Below are positions 21,790-32,454 of a stretch of 64,000 nucleotides of DNA, piece after piece. The translations under genes and the position numbers were made by a program. Within the stretch, counting starts at the first letter, position 1; every line of letters begins with the position of its first letter. The notes beneath the pieces were generated by a model that made no database searches, was not told the origin of the DNA, and saw nothing but the letters and a program-made list of their open reading frames with translations. This DNA comes from Nipponacmea schrenckii (taxonomy: Eukaryota > Mollusca > Gastropoda > Lottiidae): positions 10,908,826 through 10,972,825 of the forward strand of contig JAUJPP010000005.1 of assembly GCA_030562195.1 (NCBI GenBank), read 5' to 3'.

Positions 21790-24700
21790 ATGTCAGGAGA
21801 AAAGGAAGACCCTGCAGTGACTAATTTTAGACGATATCTCAGAATAGAGACAGTGCAGCCTAACCCTAAATATGGTAAGGAAGGATTAGGACCCGATTAT
21901 TAGGCGGAAGTCGTTGATTTTGTAGCATTTTTTTTACACCACAGCAGTGTATTTTATGTTATAGTTGTCCTATGTATGTAGGCATTGGTAGATTGCATGT
22001 TTCTGGGCTCAGTATGTTCTTCGTGTAGATTAGTTAAATTAGACGAAAACGGAACCCTAACACCCTATAGCCCCAAGACCCTTTTTGGGGAAACATTGGG
22101 TGAAGGGGTGCTGAGCAGGAACCACAACATTTTCCAGGAGGGGGTAGTTGAGTTTTGATTAGGAATCACCAATGAAGTTTTTTCTCGTTGACAAACAAAC
22201 CTCACCCTAAGGGTGGTTAAAGATGGACCGTGAAGTAAGGGTGGGGTTATACTTTGAATGGGCAGAAACAGCTTTAAACACTTGTAAGTCATATTGTAAT
22301 ATTATTATTATTAGGGGCATTAGATCTTCACCCACAATATCCCTATGCCCTGACCCACCGGGTACTGTCGTGTTCAACAAGGAGTTATGGCATACTACAT
22401 GTATAACTATTTTACGATATAAAGATTTATGTTGCTAGCCTTAAGGGAATACTGCGGGTTTTTTAATGAACTTAAATAAAATAACAGAATTATTATATAA
22501 TCCGATAAGTCTAAAAATGCTTATTAATTATCAATAAAAATGCAAGTAATTATTGAATAAAGAATAAGAAATTCTGTTATTTATGACACCAGGTAAGTTC
22601 ACTTTATGAATATATACTCATATTGGCCATTCTTGAGAACTTGAATTTGATGTTCATTCTAAGACGCAGTATCCCTTGTGATAAAGGTATTATGTATGGT
22701 CACTCTACCAGTATATCGTATATACAATAAATTATGTTAATTTCAAATTTCTATGATAACGATATGTACTTATAAATCATGTTTGATAATAAATGAATAT
22801 TAAACTCAGTCAAAATATTATTTATATAAAAACAAAAATACTTTGGCGTCGATTTTCTATCTTTCAACTCTCGTGTCGTGCATGAGCAGTTTTAGCAAAA
22901 GAGTTCAAAATTATGGTCGAACTACAAATGTCATTATTGTTGAAATATTCTTCGATCTAGAAAAGAAACTTAATGATTAGAATAATGACATTTCTCTAAA
23001 GAACCAAATATTTTGTCCACGTTGAAAGGGATTTAGCGTTATGTCCGTCTTCGTAACACCATGCCAATATGTGTAAGAACACAGGCATATCAACATATGC
23101 TTCGAATATTAATCATATATAATAGGTAAATATGTATATTTACGTGTTTTAAAATTTAAAATTGTAATCGACACAGACACGTTATGTTAAGTCTCGTTTT
23201 GTAACAATTACTACAGGGAAGGGTAACAACATACTTTTTTGAACAGTCGCAACAGAAACATGCACATTGTGTGTAGAAACAAAAATAGCAGTTCTAACTG
23301 TTTATTTGAAATCGTTATGATTCCTGTTTCAGAGGAGGCAAGAGAATATTTAAGAGGTCAAGCGGAAGAGCTACATCTGCCCTTTCAAACAGTAGAGGTA
23401 AGGATTTTAACGTGGTGCTATGGTTATGTTTCACATAGATATCTCGTCCAAATATATCCAATTTTAATAGTGGTCATTCAGTCAATGCATCATCAGCAAT
23501 TTGCTAATCATCACATTAGTAGGTGACCACCTTCATTAAGAAACTGTTTCGGTTATTCCCTCGAGTGGTCTCTTCATATACAGCTTCTTTACTATTTATA
23601 TTTTTCAGCTGGTAAAAGGGAAAGACGTGTGTATTATAACATGGACCGGAAGTGAACCCAGTTTAAAATCGGTCATGTTATATTCACATATTGATGTTGT
23701 TCCGGTTTTTAAGGAACACTGGAAGGTTGATCCATTCAGTGCTGAAAAGATTGATGGTAATATATACGCTAGGGGTGCTCAGGTAAGTGTCAAAGGCCAA
23801 AGTACAATATTAATGCGGTAAATTTTGCAGGCTTTTTGAGTTAAGTTTTATATGTTCGTGAAAGATCAATGCCAAGAGATATAGCCAAGGACCAGCTGGT
23901 AGAAAGGATCCTTGTTAAGGCGGACTTGTGAACCTAAGTTGTTATCCTTGTAAAATATTGTTTTGGTATAGTGTCTGAATAGTTTAGCACGGCTAGTAAC
24001 AGATCGTATCGTATTTTTAAATAAAAGTCGTGTCTAACGATTTTATTTCACTCGTTTTAGGATATGAAATGTGTGGGTATTCAGTGAGTATATTTATTAT
24101 ATTTCGATTTCTTAAATGGTCATAAGTTAAGACCATACAACTACTTTTACCTCAGTATATCGGCGATGTTTCTGCGGTGGGGCTAGGGGGGGGGGGGGAT
24201 ACTTTACTTTAAATTAGTTATTATTAAGCATAGACGAGGATGTGACCTCTTCAATTTATGTTACACACTGGTCCATGCTACAGAAACAATTATTTTATAC
24301 AATGATTATATTGTTTTAGGTATATTGAGGCCGTGCGAAGAATGAAGAAAGAAAATCAAGCATTTAAAAGAACGATTCATATCGTATTTGGTCCAGGTAA
24401 GGACTAGAAAGAACAGCACTAGGACGGTTAATAATGCCTTGGTTGTTTGTTGAATTGTATGTTAACTGGGTGTCGGATCTTAGTTTTGCAAAGCACTAAG
24501 GATGTTTCGAGTTGCCTTAACCTAAGAACTATATTCTTGTTATTTTTCCAGATGAAGAAATAGGTGGAACCGAAGGCATGGCTAAATTTATAAAATTAGA
24601 TGCTTTTAAAAAGTTGAATATAGGATTTTCATTGGATGAAGGTTAGATATGATTCTATTGTATATGATATGAAAAAAATACCAATACATTATTAGCTATG

Positions 24701-27700
24701 TGGACTCTCTGAAATGGATACCAATTTACATTACTTGCTATGTGGACTCTCTAATATAGATACCAAGTTACATTATTTGCTATGTGGACTCTCGGAAAGG
24801 ATTCAAAATTACATTATTTGCTTTGTGGACTCTCAGAAAGGATTCCAAATTACCTTAATAGCTATATGGACTATCTGAAAGTAATACCAATTTACATAAT
24901 TAGCTATGTGGACTCTCTGATAGGGATGCATTGATGCTAATACCAACTATTAGCTAAGTGGGCTCACAGAAATATATCTGAAGCTTGCAAGCAAAATTTT
25001 TAAAATAAACATTATTAATGATGTAGATTCAACAAATGGGATCCCAAGTTAACAAACTAGAATTTTAAATGAACATTTCTGAAGAATTTACATCAACAGC
25101 GATTTTATTGAAATAATAAAGACGAAGAGCACTTAAATCATAGAAATAAAAATATTATATATGTACTTGATAAATAATCTCGATTTTCCAGGACGTGCCA
25201 ATCCAGAAGATTAATATAAAGGTACTTGATAATTAATCTCGATTTTCCAGGACTGGCCAATCCAGAAGATTATTTTCGAGTATTTTATGGTGAACGATCA
25301 CCATGGTGTAAGTAATATACAGTTTTTAAAACGATCGTTTATAACACCGTTAAAGATTGAATTGGATAAACTGTCTAGTGGTTCGAATGGGGCAATAACC
25401 CGGGCCTCTAGGTACCCCAGGGTGTGCAAACATAAGAGGGCTTAAGAGGATATACCAATGGAGGCGTCTATCGATATTGGGGATACAAATAGGGGCAGAA
25501 TCGATGGGCGAACTGTTGAGGTTGAATTCGAAATGCGGCAACTATGATAAGGCTTCCTTGTAGCAAACCTCTCACGAAGCGTCTGAGAGGGTTCTCCTAA
25601 GCATGTAAATGCCGCATGTACCCCAGAATTGATTAAGTCTCTTGTACTTTCAGGGATAAAGGTGATAGCTAAAGGATCTCCTGGTCATGGTTCCATGTTC
25701 ATTAAAAATACGGCTGCTGAAAAATTTGTAGGTTGATAAATTGCTTTTTTGATTTATCCACTTAATGTATCACGCAAAATATATTCTGTTCAAGACCATG
25801 TCTTGTCTACCTTATGAAATACACTCAACGTTTGTGTCTCTTTTGTTTCGTATACTGTACCATGCATCCGTTTAATTTGCCTTCGAAGTGTATGAAAAAT
25901 GTATTACCCTCTTCTAAGCAAGCTGTTTTAAGTGTAAACATCAAACCAAAGAGTAAAATTATATCAACATCAACATCCGGATATATCAACATCAACAGCA
26001 AAATTCTATCAACATCAACAGCAAAATTCTATCAACATCAACAGCAAAATGATATAGTACATCAACAGCAAAATTTTATCAACATCAACAGCCAAAAAGA
26101 CTTCCTAATTTTGAAGTTACTTCTGCAGTTACTACTATTGACAATGCTTTCCAAAAATCAGTTATTTTTTAGTTTATCCCATTCTATTCTATTTTCTATT
26201 TTTCCAGAATAAAATTGTTAATAAATTTTTAGAATTTAGATCAGAGCAAGAGAAAAAGTAAGCCTGAATAATTTTTATGTTTAACATCAATCAGATGAGT
26301 CTATTACTTTCCCTTCAATACCCAATCAAATCCCCCGATTACTTCAACCTCTCCTTCTGCAATTCTGATTGGCCGCATTCGCTAACCTTCAATCCAATCA
26401 AATTTCAATGTTTCTAAACTTCCGGAATACGTACCATAAGAGTGACCATTGCCGTCGCTGTATTCAAAGCAGTTTGTAATAGCTTATATATTGTGAATAT
26501 TTATATATCTCGGGACTTGGTGAAAATCTTGACCAAATTGTATTATGAGTAGGTTCAACAGCCAAGACCCAACAATGAATTACTGGACATATATTTACGG
26601 ATATTTTATTACTATTTTCAGGTTGGAATCGGACCCGAATCTAAGATTAGGAGATGTTACTTCAGTTAATCTTACTATAATCGCGGTAAGCTACGTCACT
26701 TCCTTATTCTTAGTCTACAGAATATTGACAAACGATCCCTGATAGATACTGCAAATTATTTTACAATTAACTATAGATTTACTACTTTGGTACTTGATTT
26801 CGATGCCGCATTACGGTTTAGAGAGGATGCCGGTTTATCGGGGTTTATCTCCTATATATTATATAGTGATTCAGTCGGGACTTTTCAAATATGCCGGTTT
26901 ATAGAGGGTGCGGTTTGGAGAGGTTTCACTGTATCAATAAAAACTCAAAGACTAACCATCGGAAACTCAAAACGAAACCGGACATCCAAAGCAGCACACA
27001 TTTAACTAAACATCGAGAGATTTTGATGCCACGGTCAATGACTACAGAACTATATACTGTATATCAGTCTCCATGGTTACCCTATATCTCTTTATTTCAG
27101 GGTGGTGTACAAGCCAACGTGGTACCAGATGCAATGTCGGCATGTAAGTTTTCGGTCCTTTTCGGTAAAATTGTATCTCGAAGCTTTGGGAAAGTTCTTC
27201 ATCATAGCCATAGCCTGGTTCCCGTGCTCTCTATTACCCACATTTATCGACTGTCCCAATTAGCTTAATGTTAGAAAGGACCATGTCCTTGAGTATTGGA
27301 CCTAATTCTGACCCATGTAAAATATAGAGTCTATGTTTGTCTCTATGGGCTGAATGTAAGACAGGACCATGTCCTTGTGTATTGGACCTTATTCCGGATT
27401 AAATGTTAAATAAAGAGTTTATTATTGCGTGGCAAATAAAATTTGTCACGCTTTGTTTTCGTTCGGATTATTTTTTTTTTTTTTTTTTTTTTTGGGAAGC
27501 TCGCTAGCCCAAACGGAAAAAGATAGACTATTTTTGTTTTCACCAATGGTTTTTATATGGGCTGGAATCAAAAATGAATATCTAACATAATATTTTCGCT
27601 AACCCGAAAGTGGCTAATTGCATAATATGCAAATAAGATTTCAAGCTAGCTCGGGCCCTAATAGTCGGATCGGTCTGAAATTTACAGGATATAGATAGAT

Positions 27701-28823
27701 AGGCAGCACAATTAAAACTACATCATCAAAATTTTTTGATCACTTCCGGTTTGGGCGTGGGGACTTCCGGTTTTTTCGTCTCATGTCGGGCGACCCTGCT
27801 TCCCATGTAATTCAAGAATCTAAACAAAAACAGTATATTTAAGCTATACTAAATGATTTTAATCCCCTGAGATGAAGAAAAATTAAATTGAATGTTGCGC
27901 ATGCGCAGTTTTCAAAAATGGCAAATTTTCTTAAAAATTTAATAAGTCCGCCAATTATTGACCGATTTTTATGATTTTGGTGTCTATCAAAACCTTGATA
28001 CTTTATCTAAAAAATGTTGGGAACAGAATTTTGATTTTCGAATTTGAATTTTTTTTATGCCCGTTCGAATTTTTCAAAAATTTAAAACTCTATATCTCGT
28101 GACCTTGACCTTCAATGACCTTGACATTTGAGATGTAGAATGTCCTTGACCTCAGCTGTCTATAGATGTGCTGTTATTGCATGACAAATATTAACTTCCG
28201 GTTTTATAGCCCACCGAAATCTGACTATTTTGCAATTTTGGACGGTTATATTACACTTTCGGGCTCTAATGTTCGGATCGATCTGAAATTTACAGGATAT
28301 AGATAAATACGCAACACAATTAAAAATATATCATCAAAATGTTTTGATCACTTCCGGTTTGGGCGTGGGGAATTCCGGTTTTTTATCTCATTTCAGGCGA
28401 CCCTACATCCCGTGTAATTCAAGAATTTAAGCAAAAAAAGTATATATTAGCTATACAAAATAATTTGTATCCCCCGAGAAGAAAAAAATTCCAATTGCTA
28501 GTTGCGCATGCGCCATTTTTCCGAGAATGGCAAATTTTCTTTAAAATTTAATTAGTCCGTCATTTATTATTTATGCCCGTTTGAATTTTAAAAAAAAATT
28601 TAATTCTAAATATTGTGACCTTCACCTTCAATGACCTTGAAATTTTCCATATAGAATGGCCTTGACATCAGCTGTCTATAGATCTAACAATATTGTTACG
28701 CTTGTTCCACAATTGGAGGCTGAAAAGTACCGGAATTGAAAGCTAGCAGGTTAGAAGTTTCAAAATGTTCGAAATCCATGGGATAACGCATAGTTGCCAC
28801 GCTCGGAGCTGTTCACAGTTCTA

Positions 28824-28868
<45 letters not shown>

Positions 28869-30593
28869 AACCCTAGTGAGATCTCTGACCTGGTTCGTGC
28901 GATCGTCCTTTCATTTCATTAAAAACTTACTTTAGTGTAAAAATTGACTTCAGGTTTTGATGTGAGAATACCACCAACCGTGAACCTGGGTGAATTTGAG
29001 ACAAAAGTCAACAGCTGGTGTAAGGAAGCCGGAGATGACGTCACTGTAGAATATTTAAATGTACGTATACTTATGAACGGTTTAAGTGACCTCATCTGAC
29101 TCATTGAGTTAGAACTTTGCTTGCCTAACCTTGCCTAACCTTACCTAACCTTGCCTAACCTAGCCTAACCTTGCCCAACCTACTGTTGCAGGGTTTGATC
29201 CCGGCATAGGTCAAGAAACAACTTTAATTGAAGTGGTTTGACGCCTACTGGCTAAGGTTCCGTCTCTATATTGATCCAGATGTACAAATGGCAGCTTGTC
29301 TGACATTGATGCGCACCTTAGCACTTGGGAGAGACAGCCGCTTCTGGGAAGGCACAACCAAAGGAAAACTTGTGTGCTATAAGTTCAGGGTTCTAACCTG
29401 ATATGGGTTGAGATCTACCTAAGGAGTTTTCAACCAAGCACCCCTTGTGATGTATTTCCGAGCAACTGACTTTGGAAATGCCTCCAGTAGAGTAATTTAG
29501 GAGAGACAGTCGACCAAAACCACGTGTGTCATTCTACTGTGCGCCAGTTCTACTGTGTGTAACACGTTATCAATGGTTCGATATAATTTCAGAAAGGAAA
29601 CTCTTCCCACATGGCTTCAACAAGCCCCGATGATAAATGGTGGTCTGCTTTCTCCACAGCTTGTCAAAATCTGTAAGATATTTTCACTATTTAAGAACTC
29701 TCTTTGAAAAGCTGTGCTTTCAACCTCACGGCGTCCTCACATCATACCGATTACCAGTTGAGTATGATTGCGAAGAGCAAACGTCAAATTCATTTCACTT
29801 TATGGTGTGAGAGCCCCTTAAGCATTTGCTCGAATTCAATTTGAGTATGGTATTGGTATGCATCATGCACCGCAAAGCTGAATGTATTGCAGGGCGCAAG
29901 CGGAACATTCACGGTTGACCCTTTTGGTACAAACTACAGTCATAAGCATGAAGTTGCTCTGGTGATGTCTCTATAAGTCGACCTTGTCCCTGTTTTAACA
30001 ATGCATCTGTAAATGACTATATTCCCCATCTTTTGGTAATGGTTCGAAAATGGAACTAGCGTCTGCACTTGCTTCTCTTCCAGGAATATTGCAATCGAAC
30101 CAGAAATATTTCCTGCTGGCACTGACAGTCGCTTTATCAGAGCGGTAAGTATTCCCTGATGCTCCTGATCAATGAGACGACTTGGCTTTCGTCTCTAATT
30201 ACAATTTTTTAAAATGAGCACCGATATCCGTTCCAGCTGACGATGATTCTATATGCGCAGCAAAATGAAAAAACCTTTTGACTGTTTTTTTTTAAAGAAA
30301 TAACATTGAAGTGAAAGTATTTGGATTAAAGAATTTAACAGATGTATATTAATGACTATATGGACTCTCTGAAAGAAATACCAACTTGATAAATCCAATC
30401 GTAGTGTCGCATGTATTCACTTCAATGAGCAATTCTTATTTTTCAGCTTGGTATACCAGCTCTGGGTTTCTCTCCAATGAATAATACTCCAGTTCTACTC
30501 CACGATCATAACGAGTTTCTTAATGAGAAGATCTTTCTTAGAGGAATCGAGATTTATCAACAAATTATACCTGCTCTAGCCAATGTTGACTGA
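21790..30593 (+). CDS. ACY1: Aminoacylase-1, copy a (398 aa, 15 exons)
   Basis: Exons: 21790-21874, 23333-23397, 23609-23782, 24061-24083, 24320-24396, 24552-24641, 25251-25307, 25654-25727, 26208-26257, 26622-26685, 27101-27143, 28954-29060, 29593-29672, 30084-30144, 30447-30593. All phases fit and the sum is 1197 nt. This M20-family zinc hydrolase frees amino acids from N-acyl-amino acids in the cytosol (human enzyme 408 aa). Metal and catalytic residues are present: SHIDVVP (His77, Asp79), ARGAQDMK (Asp109), PDEEIGG (Glu143, Glu144), LDEG (Glu171), LLHDHNE (His369). The dimerisation lid region ([15 protein letters not shown]) lies between. Exon 4 is only 23 nt. The intron before exon 7 holds a decoy acceptor (25190). 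The gene should be functional. The next gene, 1.9 kb downstream, is its tandem copy. Confidence 0.96.
22441..22679. mobile_element. Short MITE, TTAA-type family
   Basis: In ACY1a intron 1. Left end TTAAGGGAATACTGCG, right end CGCAGTATCCCTTG: inverted ends of ~13 bp next to a TTAA (left) and a degenerate TTGT (right). Internal words (AGGTAAGTTCACT, CATTCTTGA) are shared with the element at 34917-35264. Confidence 0.65.
24688..24985. repeat. ~41-bp repeat with TATGTGGACTCTCTGAAA, about 6 units
   Basis: In ACY1a intron 6. Spacing of the GTGGACTCTC word is 41-42 bp. Unrelated in sequence to the 41-bp satellite at 5624. Other copies occur at 19328-19530 and 30355-30375, and in reverse complement at 54255-54275 and 58850-58985. 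Confidence 0.85.
25163..25280 (+). repeat. 59-bp tandem duplication across the ACY1a intron 6/exon 7 junction
   Basis: 25163-25221 and 25222-25280 are near-identical (GTACTTGATAA, TCTCGATTTTCCAGGAC, GCCAATCCAGAAGATTA). The upstream copy includes an intact-looking acceptor (AG at 25190-25191) and the first codons of exon 7. Used as an acceptor, it would meet an in-frame TAA after seven codons. Confidence 0.9.
25975..26092. repeat. ~23-bp repeat in ACY1a intron 8
   Basis: Unit CAACATCAACAGCAAAATTC followed by TAT, about 4-5 imperfect copies. Confidence 0.8.
27427..28802. mobile_element. Hairpin-ended non-autonomous element, copy 2
   Basis: In ACY1a intron 11. Begins GCGTGGCAAATAAAATTTGT CACGC (palindrome) and ends TTGCCACGC. 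A ~220-bp module (GATCGGTCTGAAATTTACAG, ATCACTTCCGGTTTGGGCGT, GGCGACCCT) occurs twice, at about 27670 and 28280. Shares its ends and the TGACCTTGA-rich units with the copy at 13004-13692. Confidence 0.65.
28825..28866. repeat. (TTA)n microsatellite
   Basis: About 14 perfect trinucleotide repeats immediately after the hairpin-ended element. Confidence 0.97.
29120..29180. repeat. 10-bp repeat TTGCCTAACC, about 6 units
   Basis: In ACY1a intron 12, with single-base variants (TTACCTAACC, TAGCCTAACC). Confidence 0.93.
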
Positions 30594-30595
30594 AT

Positions 30596-30980
30596 CGTGG
30601 GGATAGGGGTTGGATGATGAGGATGGAGGGGATCGGATGAGGGGGATGGGGATTGGATGAGGGGGTGAAAGGGAAATTGGGATGATTGTGGATGAAAGTG
30701 GATTGGATGGTGGGGGATTGGATGCAGGGGGATTGGATACGGAGGATGGTGCGGATGGAGGGGGATAGGATGGTGGGGATGAAGGGGATTGGATGGTCGG
30801 GATGAAGGGGGATTGGTATCGATGGGGATGGAGTGAATGAATGGTATGGGTGGAGGGGAATGGATGGTGGGGATGGAAGTGGATGAGGATGGGAGTGAAG
30901 GGGAATTGTATGATGGGGAGGGGAGGGGAATTGGATGCTGAGGATGGGAATGGTGGGGATGGAATGGGAATGGGGTAACA
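30596..30980 (+). repeat. G-rich minisatellite directly after the ACY1a stop
   Basis: Irregular units built from GGGGATTGGATG, GGATGGTGGGGATGGA and similar. It is strongly strand-asymmetric (G on +, almost no C) and starts about 3 bases after the stop codon, so it is in the presumed 3' UTR. Both minus-strand frames across it translate to His/Pro/Ser-rich text and are not genes. Confidence 0.9.
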
Positions 30981-31645
30981 GAAAGTCTTGTTCAGCACTA
31001 GCCAAACATGTGGAGCGTTGATCAATTATGAACTGCTGGTCAGGATCTTTGGAAAATACGGGTTACAAATCTGGGCCAAATGACCCGAAAAGCTCAATAT
31101 ATTATGTCATTCCCGCCCAAACCCCAAATTTTTTTTTTTTTTTTTTTTTTTGATAATTTTGAATATATGTATGCCATATACAATGAATATGATTATGCAA
31201 ACTTGAAATTAAAATACATCCGATTTTGTTTATGTTTTTTCTTGACAGTGAAAGTTTTTTGTGTAGAAAGATCGTTGCATTTTCCTTACAGTGGATGCCC
31301 CTCTATCCAGGGTGTGGCAAAAGTGATTTCCATGAAAACGGGATGATCTTCAGATGTATGCTTTTCCGGAGAAGTGGATTCTGTACAAATTTTCGGCATC
31401 ATGATTAAGACTATTAGCTATGACGTGCAAGTTGTAACACTAAAGTGAAGCTTTAAGCCCTGTCCAGTATAACATCTGCCCCACCCCCTTCTATTGTATA
31501 TTTGATGTCCTATATTTTATTATAGGTATATTATATGGGTCAAAAGGCAACCCGACCCACGACTAGAAGTATACCACCAAATTAATATATAATAAACATC
31601 TAGACTATAGTGTGATAACCATATGTAATATATATTATCTTCCTG
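30981..31645. other. Between ACY1a and ACY1b
   Basis: Holds a poly-T run (31130-31151). No coding signal. AAATATGTAT-type AT-rich sequence toward the end. Confidence 0.35.
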
Positions 31646-32065
31646 TTAAAGGGATACGGTCACCTAAATATTAACTTTACCAGCTGATAGAGCTCACTTT
31701 CAGCTATCTGTATAGTCATCTAAATATTTACTTTACCAGCTGATAGAGTTCCCTTTCAGCTATCTGTATAGTCATCTAAATATTTACTTTACCAGCTGAT
31801 AGAGTTAAACTTTCAGCTATCTGTATAGTCATCTAAATATTTACTTTACCAGCTGATAGAGTTCAATTTCAGCTGTCTGTATAGTCATCTAAAAAATTAC
31901 TTTACCAGCTGATGGAGTTCTCTTTCAGCTATCTGTATAGTCATCTAAATATTTACCTTACCAGCTGATGAAGTTCAACTTCTGCCATCTGTATAGAAAA
32001 CTAAATATTTGCTCAGCAAGCTAACGAAGCGTAGAGTAAATATTTAGTTGACCATATACCTTTGC
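31646..32065. mobile_element. MITE with internal 56-bp tandem repeats
   Basis: Left end TTAAAGGGATACGGTCACCT. The right end read in reverse is AAAGGTATATGGTCAACT, so the ends are imperfect inverted repeats with TTAA on the left. Inside are about six 56-bp units (TCATCTAAATATTTACTTTA, CCAGCTGATAGAGTTC, TTTCAGCTATCTGTATAG). Three units of the same kind are in a PIK3R4 intron at 56925-57060. Confidence 0.7.
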
Positions 32066-32159
32066 AGACTTTATCAAACCACTATTTTGATTATTTTAAC
32101 GGCTGGCGATATTGTTATAATTTCGGCTAAAATACTGATATATTGTTATCATACGACAT

Positions 32160-32450
32160 TTTAGGACATTTACTAGCTAGGACATTTCAGCATTTAAGAC
32201 AATTTTAGATATTTGTGCTAGGAAAAAGATATCTGCGCTAGGACATCGAGTATCTAAGCTAAGACATCGAATATTTGAACTAGAACATCTGATATCTAAA
32301 CTAGGACATCGGATATTTAGCTAGAACATCGGTTATCTAAAACTCTAAACTAGAACATCGATCGGATATCTGACCTAAAACATCGATCGGATATCTGACC
32401 TAAAACATCGATCGGATATCTGAGCTAGGACCCTCAGTTATCTGAACTAG
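32160..32450. repeat. ~21-23-bp minisatellite abutting the ACY1b start codon
   Basis: Irregular units around CTAGGACATCGGATATCTGA, about 13 copies, ending about 5 bases before the ATG at 32455. If transcription starts nearby, the 5' UTR is mostly repeat. Confidence 0.82.
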
Positions 32451-32454
32451 GATA

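Noticed and set aside
26545..27268. Frames around ACY1a exons 10 and 11
   Set aside because: Mostly intron translated through; only the exon parts 26622-26685 and 27101-27143 are coding.
30565..31025. His/Pro/Ser-rich minus-strand frames
   Set aside because: Translation of the G-rich minisatellite.
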